A DNA stretch of 64,000 nucleotides from Nemertoderma westbladi. Lineage: Eukaryota > Xenacoelomorpha > Nemertodermatida > Nemertodermatidae. Within the stretch, counting starts at the first letter, position 1; the number at the start of each line of letters is the position of its first letter. Below the pieces are notes generated by a model. It had not been told where the DNA came from and did not search any database. It was given only the letters and a program-made list of their open reading frames with translations. The DNA lies in the NCBI GenBank assembly GCA_032718475.1, contig JAUCBJ010006506.1:52953-116952 (forward strand), written 5' to 3'. Shown piece after piece: positions 1 to 15,800 of this stretch. The position numbers were made by a program, and so were the translations under genes.

Positions 1-3000
1 TACCAATGGATAGAGAGAGGTCAAACAATAGTTCGTATTAACATAAAAAATAAATAGGTACCAATGGATAGAGAGATCAAAAAATAAATAGGTACCAATG
101 GATAGAGAGAGGTCAAACAATAGTTCGTATTAACATAAAAAATAAATAGGTACCAATGGATAGAGAGAGGTCAAACAATAGTTCGTATTAACATAAAAAA
201 TAAATAGGTACCAATGGATAGAGAGATCAAAAATTAAATAGGTACCAATGGATAGAGAGAGGTCAAACAATAGTTCGTATTAACATAAAAAATAAATAGG
301 TACCAATGGATAGAGAGAGGTCAAACAATAGTTCGCATTAACCTAAAAATTAAATAGGTACCAATGGATAGAGAGATCAAACAATAGTTCGTATTAACAT
401 AAAAAATAAATAGGTACCAATGGATAGAGAGAGGTCAAACAATAGTTCGCATTAACATAAAAAATAAATAGGTACCAATGGATAGAGAGAGGTCAAACAA
501 TAGTTCGCATTAACCTAAAAATTAAATAGGTACCAATGGATAGAGAGATCAAACAATAGTTCGTATTAACATAAAAAATAAATAGGTACCAATGGATAGA
601 GAGAGGTCAAACAATAGTTCGTATTAACATAAAAAATAAATAGGTACCAATGGATAGAGAGAGGTCAAACAATAGTTCGCATTAACCTAAAAAATAAATA
701 GGTACCAATGGATAGAGAGAGGTCAAAAAATAGTTCGTATTAACATAAAAAATAAATAGGTACCAATGAATAGAGAGAGGTCAAACAATAGTTCGCATTA
801 ACATAAAAAATAAATAGGTACCAATGGATAGAGAGAGGTCAAACAATAGTTCGTATTAACATAAAAAATAAATAGGTACCAATGGATAGAGAGAGGTCAA
901 ACAATAGTTCGCATTAACCTAAAAAATAAATAGGTACCAATGGATAGAGAGAGGTCAAACAATAGTTCGCATTAACCTAAAAAATAAATAGGTACCAATG
1001 GATAGAGAGAGGTCAAACAATAGTTCGCATTAACCTAAAAATTAAATAGGTACCAATGGATAGAGAGATCAAACAATAGTTCGTATTAACATAAAAAATA
1101 AATAGGTACCAATGGATAGAGAGATCAAACAATAGTTCGTATTAACATAAAAAATAAATAGGTACCAATGGATAGAGAGATCAAACAATAAATAGGTACC
1201 AATGGATAGAGAGATCAAACAATAGTTCGTATTAACATAAAAAATAAATAGGTACCAATGGATAGAGAGAGGTCAAACAATAGTTCGCATTAACCTAAAA
1301 AATAAATAGGTACCAATGGATAGAGAGAGGTCAAACAATAGTTCGCATTAACCTAAAAAATAAATAGGTACCAATGGATAGAGAGAGGTCAAACAATAGT
1401 TCGCATTAACCTAAAAATTAAATAGGTACCAATGGATAGAGAGATCAAACAATAGTTCGTATTAACATAAAAAATAAATAGGTACCAATGGATAGAGAGA
1501 TCAAACAATAGTTCGTATTAACATAAAAAATAAATAGGTACCAATGGATACAGGAGGTAAAACAATAGTTCGTATTAACATAAAAAATAAATAGGTACCA
1601 ATGGATAGAGAGGTCAAACAATAGTTCGCATTAACCTAAAAAATAAATAGGTACCAATGGATAGAGAGGTCAAACAATAGTTCGCATTAACCTAAAAAAT
1701 AAATAGGTACCAATGGATAGAGAGGTCAAACAATAGTTCGTATTAACATAAAAAATAAATAGGTACCAATGGATAGAGAGAGGTCAAACAATAGTTCGTA
1801 TTAACATAAAAAATAAATAGGTACCAATGGATGGAGAGAGGTCAAACAATAGTTCGTATTAACCTAAAAAATAAATAGGTACCAATGGATAGAGAGAGGT
1901 CAAACAATAGTTCGCATTAACATAAAAAATAAATAGGTACCAATGGATAGAGAGAGGTCAAACAATAGTTCGCATTAACATAAAAAATAAATAGGTACCA
2001 ATGGATAGAGAGAGGTCAAACAATAGTTCGTATTAACATAAAAAATAAATAGGTAACAATGGATAGAGAGAGGTTAAACAATAGTTCGCATTAACATAAA
2101 AAATAAATAGGTACCAATGGATAGAGAGATCAAAAAATAAATAGGTACCAATGGATAGAGAGAGATCAAACAATAGTTCGCATTAACATAAAAAATAAAT
2201 AGGTACCAATGGATAGAGAGATCAAACAATAGTTCGCGTTAACATAAAAAATAAATAGTTACCAATGGATAGAGAGATCAAACAATAAATAGGTACCAAT
2301 GGATAGAGAGGTCAAACAATAGTTCGCATTAACCTAAAAAATAAATAGGTACCAATGGATAGAGAGATCAAACAATAAATAGGTACCAATGGATAGAGAG
2401 AGGTCAAACAATAGTTCGCATTAACATAAAAAATAAATAGGTACCAATGGATAGAGAGAGGTCAAACAATAGTTCGTATTAACATAAAAAATAAATAGGT
2501 ACCAATGGATAGAGAGATCAAACAATAAATAGGTACCAATGGATAGAGAGAGGTCAAACAATAGTTCGCATTAACATAAAAAATAAATAGGTACCAATGG
2601 ATAGAGAGATCAAACAATAAATAGGTACCAATGGATAGAGAGATCAAACAATAAATAGGTACCAATGGATAGAGAGAGGTCAAACAATAGTTCGCATTAA
2701 CATAAAAAATAAATAGGTACCAATGGATAGAGAGATCAAACAATAAATAGGTACCAATGGATAGAGAGATCAAACAATAAATAGGTACCAATGGATAGAG
2801 AGGTCAAACAATAGTTCGCATTAACCTAAAAAATAAATAGGTACCAATGGATAGAGAGATCAAACAATAAATAGGTACCAATGGATAGAGAGGTCAAACA
2901 ATAGTTCGCATTAACCTAAAAAATAAATAGGTACCAATGGATAGAGAGGTCAAACAATAGTTCGCATTAACCTAAAAAATAAATAGGTACCAATGGATAG

Positions 3001-3019
3001 AGAGGTCAAACAATAGTTC

Positions 3020-6000
3020 GTATTAACATAAAAAATAAATAGGTACCAATGGATAGAGAGATCAAACAATAAATAGGTACCAATGGATAGAGAGGTCAAA
3101 CAATAGTTCGCATTAACCTAAAAAATAAATAGGTACCAATGGATAGAGAGATCAAACAATAAATAGGTACCAATGGATAGAGAGAGGTCAAACAATAGTT
3201 CGCATTAACATAAAAAATAAATAGGTACCAATGGATAGAGAGATCAAAAAATAAATAGGTACCAATGGATAGAGAGGTCAAACAATAGTTCGCATTAACA
3301 TAAAAAATAAATAGGTACCAATGGATAGAGAGAGGTCAAACAATAGTTCGTATTAACATAAAAAATAAATAGGTACCAATTGATAGAGAGAGGTCAAACA
3401 ATAGTTCGTATTAACATAAAAAATAAATAGGTACCAATGGATAGAGAGAGGTCAAACAATAGTTCGTATTAACATAAAAAATAAATAGGTACCAATGGAT
3501 AGAGAGAGGTCAAACAATAGTTCGCATTAACATAAAAAATAAATAGGTACCAATGGATAGAGAGATCAAAAAATAAATAGGTACCAATGGATAGAGAGGT
3601 CAAACAATAGTTCGCATTAACATAAAAAATAAATAGGTACCAATGGATAGAGAGAGGTCAAACAATAGTTCGCATTAACATAAAAAATAAATAGGTACCA
3701 ATGGATAGAGAGATCAAAAAATAAATAGGTACCAATGGATAGAGAGAGGTCAAACAATAGTTCGCATTAACATAAAAAATAAATAGGTACCAATTGATAG
3801 AGAGAGGTCAAACAATAGTTCGTATTAACATAAAAAATAAATAGGTACCAATTGATAGAGAGAGGTCAAACAATAGTTCGTATTAACATAAAAAATAAAT
3901 AGGTACCAATGGATAGAGAGAGGTCAAACAATAGTTCGCATTAACATAAAAAATAAATAGGTACCAATGGATTGAGAGATCAAAAAATAAATAGGTACCA
4001 ATGGATAGAGAGGTCAAACAATAGTTCGCATTAACATAAAAAATAAATAGGTACCAATGGATAGAGAGAGGTCAAACAATAGTTCGCATTAACATAAAAA
4101 ATAAATAGGTACCAATGGATAGAGAGATCAAAAAATAAATAGGTACCAATGGATAGAGAGAGGTCAAACAATAGTTCGCATTAACATAAAAAATAAATAG
4201 GTACCAATTGATAGAGAGAGGTCAAACAATAGTTCGCATTAACCTAAAAAATAAATAGGTACCAATGGATAGAGAGAGGTCAAACAATAGTTCGCATTAA
4301 CATAAAAAATAAATAGGTACCAATGGATAGAGAGATCAAAAAATAAATAGGTACCAATGGATAGAGAGATCAAAAAATAAATAGGTACCAATGGATAGAG
4401 AGAGGTCAAACAATAGTTCGAATTAACATAAAAAATAAATAGGTACCAATGGATAGAGAGAGGTCAAACAATAGTTCGCATTAACATAAAAAATAAATAG
4501 GTACCAATGGATAGAGAGAGGTCAAACAATAGTTCGCATTAACATAAAAAATAAATAGGTACCAATGGAAAGAGAGAGATCAAACAATAGTTCGAATTAA
4601 CATAAAAAATAAATAGGTACCAATGGATAGAGAGAGGTCAAACAATAGTTCGCATTAACATAAAAAATAAATAGGTACCAATGGATAGAGAGAGATCAAA
4701 CAATAGTTCGAATTAACATAAAAAATAAATAGGTACCAATGGATAGAGAGAGGTCAAACAATAGTTCGCATTAACATAAAAAATAAATAGGTACCAATGG
4801 ATAGAGAGAGGTCAAACAATAGTTCGTATTAACATAAAAAATAAATAGGTACCAATGGATAGAGAGATCAAAAAATAAATAGGTACCAATGGATAGAGAG
4901 GTCAAACAATAGTTCGAATTAACATAAAAAATAAATAGGTACCAATGGATAGAGAGATCAAACAATAAATAGGTACCAATGGATAGAGAGGTCAAACAAT
5001 AGTTCGCATTAACCTAAAAAATAAATAGGTACCAATGGATAGAGAGATCAAACAATAAATAGGTACCAATGGATAGAGAGAGGTCAAACAATAGTTCGCA
5101 TTAACATAAAAAATAAATAGGTACCAATGGATAGAGAGATCAAAAAATAAATAGGTACCAATGGATAGAGAGGTCAAACAATAGTTCGCATTAACATAAA
5201 AAATAAATAGGTACCAATGGATAGAGAGAGGTCAAACAATAGTTCGTATTAACATAAAAAATAAATAGGTACCAATTGATAGAGAGAGGTCAAACAATAG
5301 TTCGTATTAACATAAAAAATAAATAGGTACCAATGGATAGAGAGAGGTCAAACAATAGTTCGTATTAACATAAAAAATAAATAGGTACCAATGGATAGAG
5401 AGAGGTCAAACAATAGTTCGCATTAACATAAAAAATAAATAGGTACCAATGGATAGAGAGATCAAAAAATAAATAGGTACCAATGGATAGAGAGGTCAAA
5501 CAATAGTTCGCATTAACATAAAAAATAAATAGGTACCAATGGATAGAGAGAGGTCAAACAATAGTTCGCATTAACATAAAAAATAAATAGGTACCAATGG
5601 ATAGAGAGATCAAAAAATAAATAGGTACCAATGGATAGAGAGAGGTCAAACAATAGTTCGCATTAACATAAAAAATAAATAGGTACCAATTGATAGAGAG
5701 AGGTCAAACAATAGTTCGTATTAACATAAAAAATAAATAGGTACCAATTGATAGAGAGAGGTCAAACAATAGTTCGTATTAACATAAAAAATAAATAGGT
5801 ACCAATGGATAGAGAGAGGTCAAACAATAGTTCGCATTAACATAAAAAATAAATAGGTACCAATGGATTGAGAGATCAAAAAATAAATAGGTACCAATGG
5901 ATAGAGAGGTCAAACAATAGTTCGCATTAACATAAAAAATAAATAGGTACCAATGGATAGAGAGAGGTCAAACAATAGTTCGCATTAACATAAAAAATAA

Positions 6001-6841
6001 ATAGGTACCAATGGATAGAGAGATCAAAAAATAAATAGGTACCAATGGATAGAGAGAGGTCAAACAATAGTTCGCATTAACATAAAAAATAAATAGGTAC
6101 CAATTGATAGAGAGAGGTCAAACAATAGTTCGCATTAACCTAAAAAATAAATAGGTACCAATGGATAGAGAGAGGTCAAACAATAGTTCGCATTAACATA
6201 AAAAATAAATAGGTACCAATGGATAGAGAGATCAAAAAATAAATAGGTACCAATGGATAGAGAGATCAAAAAATAAATAGGTACCAATGGATAGAGAGAG
6301 GTCAAACAATAGTTCGAATTAACATAAAAAATAAATAGGTACCAATGGATAGAGAGAGGTCAAACAATAGTTCGCATTAACATAAAAAATAAATAGGTAC
6401 CAATGGATAGAGAGAGGTCAAACAATAGTTCGCATTAACATAAAAAATAAATAGGTACCAATGGAAAGAGAGAGATCAAACAATAGTTCGAATTAACATA
6501 AAAAATAAATAGGTACCAATGGATAGAGAGAGGTCAAACAATAGTTCGCATTAACATAAAAAATAAATAGGTACCAATGGATAGAGAGAGATCAAACAAT
6601 AGTTCGAATTAACATAAAAAATAAATAGGTACCAATGGATAGAGAGAGGTCAAACAATAGTTCGCATTAACATAAAAAATAAATAGGTACCAATGGATAG
6701 AGAGAGGTCAAACAATAGTTCGTATTAACATAAAAAATAAATAGGTACCAATGGATAGAGAGATCAAAAAATAAATAGGTACCAATGGATAGAGAGGTCA
6801 AACAATAGTTCGAATTAACATAAAAAATAAATAGGTACCAA
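3020..6841. repeat. 1.9-kb higher-order duplication within the 58-bp array
   Basis: Rare unit variants recur at a fixed offset of 1,896 bp. The GGATTGAGAGATC variant appears near 3,968 and 5,864, and the GGAAAGAGAGAGATC variant near 4,567 and 6,463. Similarity begins near 3,020/4,916 and breaks near 4,945/6,841, so two adjacent copies of about 1.9 kb are present. Unequal exchange or a large tandem duplication explains this. Confidence 0.85.
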
Positions 6842-9800
6842 TGGATAGAGAGAGGTCAAACAATAGTTCGCATTAACATAAAAAATAAATAGGTACCAAT
6901 GGATAGAGAGAGGTCAAACAATAGTTCGTATTAACATAAAAAATAAATAGGTACCAATGGATAGAGAGAGGTCAAACAATAGTTCGTATTAACATAAAAA
7001 ATAAATAGGTACCAATGGATAGAGAGGTCAAACAATAGTTCGAATTAACATAAAAAATAAATAGGTACCAATGGATAGAGAGAGGTCAAACAATAGTTCG
7101 TATTAACATAAAAAATAAATAGGTACCAATGGATAGAGAGAGGTCAAACAATAGTTCGTATTAACATAAAAAATAAATAGGTACCAATGGATAGAGAGAT
7201 CAAACAATAGTTCGCATTAACATAAAAAATAAATAGGTACCAATGGATAGAGAGATCAAACAATAGTTCGTATTAACATAAAAAATAAATAGGTACCAAT
7301 GGATAGAGAGAGGTCAAACAATAAATAGGTACCAATGGATAGAGAGGTCAAACAATAGTTCGTATTAACATAAAAAATAAATAGGTACCAATGGATAGAG
7401 AGATCAAACAATAGTTCGCATTAACATAAAAAATAAATAGGTACCAATGGATAGAGAGAGGTCAAACAATAGTTCGAATTAACATAAAAAATAAATAGGT
7501 ACCAATGGATAGAGAGATCAAAAAATAAATAGGTACCAATGGATAGAGAGATCAAAAAATAAATAGGTACCAATGGATAGAGAGAGGTCAAACAATAGTT
7601 CGCATTAACATAAAAAATAAATAGGTACCAATGGATAGAGAGAGGTCAAACAATAGTTCGTATTAACATAAAAAATAAATAGGTACCAATGGATAGAGAG
7701 AGGTCAAACAATAGTTCGTATTAACATAAAAAATAAATAGGTACCAATGGATAGAGAGAGGTCAAACAATAGTTCGTATTAACATAAAAAATAAATAGGT
7801 ACCAATGGATAGAGAGATCAAACAATAGTTCGCATTAACATAAAAAATAAATAGGTACCAATGGATAGAGAGATCAAACAATAGTTCGTATTAACATAAA
7901 AAATAAATAGGTACCAATGGATAGAGAGAGGTCAAACAATAAATAGGTACCAATGGATAGAGAGAGGTCAAACAATAGTTCGTATTAACCTAAAAAATAA
8001 ATAGGTACCAATGGATAGAGAGATCAAACAATAGTTCGTATTAACATAAAAAATAAATAGGTACCAATGGATAGAGAGAGGTCAAACAATAAATAGGTAC
8101 CAATGGATAGAGAGATCAAACAATAGTTCGTATTAACATAAAAAATAAATAGGTACCAATGGATAGAGAGAGGTCAAACAATAAATAGGTACCAATGGAT
8201 AGAGAGAGGTCAAACAATAGTTCGTATTAACATAAAAAATAAATAGGTACCAATGGATAGAGAGATCAAACAATAGTTCGCATTAACATAAAAAATAAAT
8301 AGGTACCAATGGATAGAGAGATCAAACAATAGTTCGTATTAACATAAAAAATAAATAGGTACCAATGGATAGAGAGAGGTCAAACAATAAATAGGTACCA
8401 ATAGATAGAGAGGTCAAACAATAGTTCGAATTAACATAAAAAATAAATAGGTACCAATGGATAGAGAGATCAAAAAATAAATAGGTACCAATGGATAGAG
8501 AGATCAAAAAATAAATAGGTACCAATGGATAGAGAGATCAAACAATAGTTCGTATTAACATAAAAAATAAATAGGTACCAATGGATAGAGAGAGGTCAAA
8601 CAATAGTTCGTATTAACATAAAAAATAAATAGGTACCAATGGATAGAGAGAGGTCAAACAATAGTTCGTATTAACATAAAAAATAAATAGGTACCAATGG
8701 ATAGAGAGAGGTCAAACAATAGTTCGTATTAACATAAAAAATAAATAGGTACCAATGGATAGAGAGAGGTCAAACAATAGTTCGTATTAACATAAAAAAT
8801 AAATAGGTACCAATGGATAGAGAGAGGTCAAACAATAGTTCGTATTAACATAAAAAATAAATAGGTACCAATGGATAGAGAGAGGTCAAACAATAGTTCG
8901 TATTAACATAAAAAATAAATAGGTACCAATGGATAGAGAGAGGTCAAACAATAGTTCGTATTAACATAAAAAATAAATAGGTACCAATGGATAGAGAGAG
9001 GTCAAACAATAGTTCGAATTAACATAAAAAATAAATAGGTACCAATGGATAGAGAGAGGTCAAACAATAGTTCGTATTAACATAAAAAATAAATAGGTAC
9101 CAATGGATAGAGAGAGGTCAAACAATAGTTCGCATTAACATAAAAAATAAATAGGTACCAATGGATAGAGAGAGGTCAAACAATAGTTCGTATTAACATA
9201 AAAAATAAATAGGTACCAATGGATAGAGAGAGGTCAAACAATAGTTCGTATTAACATAAAAAATAAATAGGTACCAATGGATAGAGAGAGGTCAAACAAT
9301 AGTTCGAATTAACATAAAAAATAAATAGGTACCAATGGATAGAGAGAGGTCAAACAATAGTTCGAATTAACATAAAAAATAAATAGGTACCAATGGATAG
9401 AGAGATCAAAAAATAAATAGGTACCAATGGATAGAGAGATCAAAAAATAAATAGGTACCAATGGATAGAGAGGTCAAACAATAGTTCGTATTAACATAAA
9501 AAATAAATAGGTACCAATGGATAGAGAGAGGTCAAACAATAGTTCGAATTAACATAAAAAATAAATAGGTACCAATGGATAGAGAGATCAAAAAATAAAT
9601 AGGTACCAATGGATAGAGAGATCAAAAAATAAATAGGTACCAATGGATAGAGAGAGGTCAAACAATAGTTCGAATTAACATAAAAAATAAATAGGTACCA
9701 ATGGATAGAGAGAGGTCAAACAATAGTTCGTATTAACATAAAAAATAAATAGGTACCAATGGATAGAGAGAGGTCAAACAATAGTTCGTATTAACATAAA

Positions 9801-12800
9801 AAATAAATAGGTACCAATGGATAGAGAGATCAAACAATAGTTCGTATTAACATAAAAAATAAATAGGTACCAATGGATAGAGAGAGGTCAAACAATAGTT
9901 CGTATTAACATAAAAAATAAATAGGTACCAATGGATAGAGAGATCAAACAATAGTTCGTATTAACATAAAAAATAAATAGGTACCAATGGATAGAGAGAG
10001 GTCAAACAATAGTTCGTATTAACATAAAAAATAAATAGGTACCAATGGATAGAGAGATCAAAAAATAAATAGGTACCAATGGATAGAGAGATCAAACAAT
10101 AGTTCGCATTAACATAAAAAATAAATAGGTACCAATGGATAGAGAGAGGTCAAACAATAGTTCGTATTAACATAAAAAAAAAATAGGTACCAATGGATAG
10201 AGAGATCAAACAATAGTTCGTATTAACATAAAAAATAAATAGGTACCAATGGATAGAGAGAGGTCAAACAATAGTTCGTATTAACATAAAAAATAAATAG
10301 GTACCAATGGATAGAGAGGTCAAACAATAGTTCGCATTAACATAAAAAATAAATAGGTACCAATGGATAGAGAGGTCAAACAATAGTTCGCATTAACATA
10401 AAAAATAAATAGGTACCAATGGATAGAGAGATCAAACAATAGTTCGTATTAACATAAAAAATAAATAGGTACCAATGGATAGAGAGAGGTCAAACAATAG
10501 TTCGTATTAACATAAAAAATAAATAGGTACCAATGGATAGAGAGAGGTCAAACAATAGTTCGTATTAACATAAAAAATAAATAGGTACCAATGGATAGAG
10601 AGAGATCAAACAATAGTTCGCATTAACATAAAAAATAAATAGGTACCAATGGATAGAGAGATCAAAAAATAAATAGGTACCAATGGATAGAGAGAGGTCA
10701 AACAATAGTTCGCATTAACATAAAAAATAAATAGGTACCAATGGATAGAGAGATCAAACAATAAATAGGTACCAATGGATAGAGAGAGGTCAAACAATAG
10801 TTCGCATTAACATAAAAAATAAATAGGTACCAATGGATAGAGAGATCAAAAAATAAATAGGTACCAATGGATAGAGAGATCAAAAAATAAATAGGTACCA
10901 ATGGATAGAGAGGGGTCAAACAATAGTTCGTATTAACATAAAAAATAAATAGGTACCAATGGATAGAGAGATCAAACAATAGTTCGAATTAACATAAAAA
11001 ATAAATAGGTACCAATGGATAGAGAGGTCAAACAATAGTTCGCATTAACATAAAAAATAAATAGGTACCAATGGATAGAGAGATCAAACAATAGTTCGAA
11101 TTAACATAAAAAATAAATAGGTACCAATGGATAGAGAGAGGTCAAACAATAGTTCGCATTAACATAAAAAATAAATAGGTACCAATGGATAGAGAGATCA
11201 AAAAATAAATAGGTACCAATGGATAGAGAGATCAAACAATAGTTCGAATTAACATAAAAAATAAATAGGTACCAATGGATAGAGAGAGGTCAAACAATAG
11301 TTCGCATTAACATAAAAAATAAATAGGTACCAATGGATAGAGAGATCAAACAATAGTTCGCATTAACATAAAAAATAAATAGGTACCAATGGATAGAGAG
11401 AGGTCAAACAATAGTTCGTATTAACATAAAAAATAAATAGGTACCAATGGATAGAGAGATCAAACAATAGTTCGCATTAACATAAAAAATAAATAGGTAC
11501 CAATGGATAGAGAGATCAAACAATAGTTCGCATTAACATAAAAAATAAATAGGTACCAATGGATAGAGAGATCAAACAATAGTTCGCATTAACATAAAAA
11601 ATAAATAGGTACCAATGGATAGAGAGAGGTCAAACAATAGTTCGTATTAACATAAAAAATAAATAGGTACCAATGGATAGAGAGGTCAAACAATAGTTCG
11701 CATTAACATAAAAAATAAATAGGTACCAATGGATAGAGAGATCAAACAATAGTTCGCATTAACATAAAAAATAAATAGGTACCAATGGATAGAGAGAGGT
11801 CAAACAATAGTTCGCATTAACATAAAAAATAAATAGGTACCAATGGATAGAGAGATCAAAAAATAAATAGGTACCAATGGATAGAGAGAGGTCAAACAAT
11901 AGTTCGTATTAACATAAAAAATAAATAGGTACCAATGGATAGAGAGAGGTCAAACAATAGTTCGTATTAACATAAAAAATAAATAGGTACCAATGGATAG
12001 AGAGAGGTCAAACAATAGTTCGTATTAACATAAAAAATAAATAGGTACCAATGGATAGAGAGAGGTCAAACAATAGTTCGTATTAACATAAAAAATAAAT
12101 AGGTACCAATGGATAGAGAGAGGTCAAACAATAGTTCGCATTAACATAAAAAATAAATAGGTACCAATGGATAGAGAGAGGTCAAACAATAGTTCGCATT
12201 AACATAAAAAATAAATAGGTACCAATGGATAGAGAGAGGTCAAACAATAGTTCGCATTAACATAAAAAATAAATAGGTACCAATGGATAGAGAGATCAAA
12301 AAATAAATAGGTACCAATGGATAGAGAGAGGTCAAACAATAGTTCGTATTAACATAAAAAATAAATAGGTACCAATGGATAGAGAGATCAAACAATAGTT
12401 CGTATTAACATAAAAAATAAATAGGTACCAATGGATAGAGAGAGGTCAAACAATAGTTCGCATTAACATAAAAAATAAATAGGTACCAATGGATAGAGAG
12501 ATCAAACAATAGTTCGTATTAACATAAAAAATAAATAGGTACCAATGGATAGAGAGAGGTCAAACAATAGTTCGTATTAACATAAAAAATAAATAGGTAC
12601 CAATGGATAGAGAGAGGTCAAACAATAGTTCGTATTAACATAAAAAATAAATAGGTACCAATGGATAGAGAGAGGTCAAACAATAGTTCGTATTAACATA
12701 AAAAATAAATAGGTACCAATGGATAGAGAGAGGTCAAACAATAGTTCGTATTAACATAAAAAATAAATAGGTACCAATGGATAGAGAGAGGTCAAACAAT

Positions 12801-15800
12801 AGTTCGCATTAACATAAAAAATAAATAGGTACCAATGGATAGAGAGAGGTCAAACAATAGTTCGCATTAACATAAAAAATAAATAGGTACCAATGGATAG
12901 AGAGAGGTCAAACAATAGTTCGCATTAACATAAAAAATAAATAGGTACCAATGGATAGAGAGAGGTCAAACAATAGTTCGCATTAACATAAAAGATAAAT
13001 AGGTACCAATGGATAGAGAGATCAAACAATAGTTCGTATTAACATAAAAAATAAATAGGTACCAATGGATAGAGAGAGGTCAAACAATAGTTCGTATTAA
13101 CATAAAAAATAAATAGGTACCAATTGATAGAGAGAGGTCAAACAATAGTTCGTATTAACATAAAAAATAAATAGGTACCAATGGATAGAGAGAGGTCAAA
13201 CAATAGTTCGTATTAACATAAAAAATAAATAGGTACCAATGGATAGAGAGAGGTCAAACAATAGTTCGTATTAACATAAAAAATAAATAGGTACCAATGG
13301 ATAGAGAGAGGTCAAACAATAGTTCGTATTAACATAAAAAATAAATAGGTACCAATGGATAGAGAGAGGTCAAACAATAGTTCGCATTAACATAAAAAAT
13401 AAATAGGTACCAATGGATAGAGAGAGGTCAAACAATAGTTCGCATTAACATAAAAAATAAATAGGTACCAATGGATAGAGAGAGGTCAAACAATAGTTCG
13501 CATTAACATAAAAAATAAATAGGTACCAATGGATAGAGAGAGGTCAAACAATAGTTCGCATTAACATAAAAAATAAATAGGTACCAATGGATAGAGAGAT
13601 CAAAAAATAAATAGGTACCAATGGATAGAGAGAGGTCAAACAATAAATAGGTACCAATGGATAGAGAGAGGTCAAACAATAGTTCGCATTAACATAAAAA
13701 ATAAATAGGTACCAATGGATAGAGAGAGGTCAAACAATAGTTCGTATTAACATAAAAAATAAATAGGTACCAATGGATAGAGAGAGGTCAAACAATAGTT
13801 CGCATTAACATAAAAAATAAATAGGTACCAATGGATAGAGAGAGGTCAAACAATAGTTCGTATTAACATAAAAAATAAATAGGTACCAATGGATAGAGAG
13901 AGGTCAAACAATAGTTCGTATTAACATAAAAAATAAATAGGTACCAATGGATAGAGAGAGGTCAAACAATAGTTCGTATTAACATAAAAAATAAATAGGT
14001 ACCAATTGATAGAGAGAGGTCAAACAATAGTTCGTATTAACATAAAAAATAAATAGGTACCAATGGATAGAGAGAGGTCAAACAATAGTTCGCATTAACA
14101 TAAAAAATAAATAGGTACCAATGGATAGAGAGATCAAACAATAGTTCGTATTAACATAAAAAATAAATAGGTACCAATGGATAGAGAGAGGTCAAACAAT
14201 AGTTCGTATTAACATAAAAAATAAATAGGTACCAATGGATAGATAGAGGTCAAACAATAGTTCGTATTAACATAAAAAATAAATAGGTACCAATGGATAG
14301 AGAGGTCAAACAATAGTTCGTATTAACATAAAAAATAAATAGGTACCAATGGATAGAGAGATCAAACAATAGTTCGTATTAACATAAAAAATAAATAGGT
14401 ACCAATGGATAGAGAGAGGTCAAACAATAGTTCGTATTAACATAAAAAATAAATAGGTACCAATTGATAGAGAGAGGTCAAACAATAGTTCGTATTAACA
14501 TAAAAAATAAATAGGTACCAATGGATAGAGAGATCAAACAATAAATAGGTACCAATGGATAGAGAGAGGTCAAACAATAGTTCGTATTAACATAAAAAAT
14601 AAATAGGTACCAATTGATAGAGAGAGGTCAAACAATAGTTCGTATTAACATAAAAAATAAATAGGTACCAATGGATAGAGAGAGGTCAAACAATAGTTCG
14701 CATTAACATAAAAAATAAATAGGTACCAATGGATAGAGAGGTCAAACAATAGTTCGTATTAACATAAAAAATAAATAGGTACCAATGGATAGAGAGATCA
14801 AACAATAAATAGGTACCAATGGATAGAGAGATCAAACAATAGTTCGCATTAACATAAAAAATAAATAGGTACCAATGGATAGAGAGAGGTCAAACAATAG
14901 TTCGTATTAACATAAAAAATAAATAGGTACCAATGGATAGAGAGAGGTCAAACAATAGTTCGTATTAACATAAAAAATAAATAGGTACCAATGGATAGAG
15001 AGGTCAAACAATAGTTCGTATTAACATAAAAAATAAATAGGTACCAATGGATAGAGAGGTCAAACAATAGTTCGTATTAACATAAAAAATAAATAGGTAC
15101 CAATGGATAGATAGAGGTCAAACAATAGTTCGTATTAACATAAAAAATAAATAGGTACCAATGGATAGAGAGGTCAAACAATAGTTCGTATTAACATAAA
15201 AAATAAATAGGTACCAATGGATAGAGAGATCAAACAATAGTTCGCATTAACATAAAAAATAAATAGGTACCAATGGATAGAGAGGTCAAACAATAGTTCG
15301 CATTAACATAAAAAATAAATAGGTACCAATGGATAGAGAGGTCAAACAATAGTTCGCATTAACCTAAAAAATAAATAGGTACCAATGGATAGAGAGGTCA
15401 AACAATAGTTCGCATTAACATAAAAAATAAATAGGTACCAATGGATAGAGAGAGGTCAAACAATAGTTCGTATTAACATAAAAAATAAATAGGTACCAAT
15501 GGATAGAGAGAGGTCAAACAATAGTTCGTATTAACATAAAAAATAAATAGGTACCAATGGATAGAGAGAGGTCAAACAATAGTTCGTATTAACATAAAAA
15601 ATAAATAGGTACCAATTGATAGAGAGGTCAAACAATAGTTCGTATTAACATAAAAAATAAATAGGTACCAATGGATAGAGAGATCAAACAATAAATAGGT
15701 ACCAATGGATAGAGAGATCAAACAATAGTTCGCATTAACATAAAAAATAAATAGGTACCAATGGATAGAGAGAGGTCAAACAATAGTTCGTATTAACATA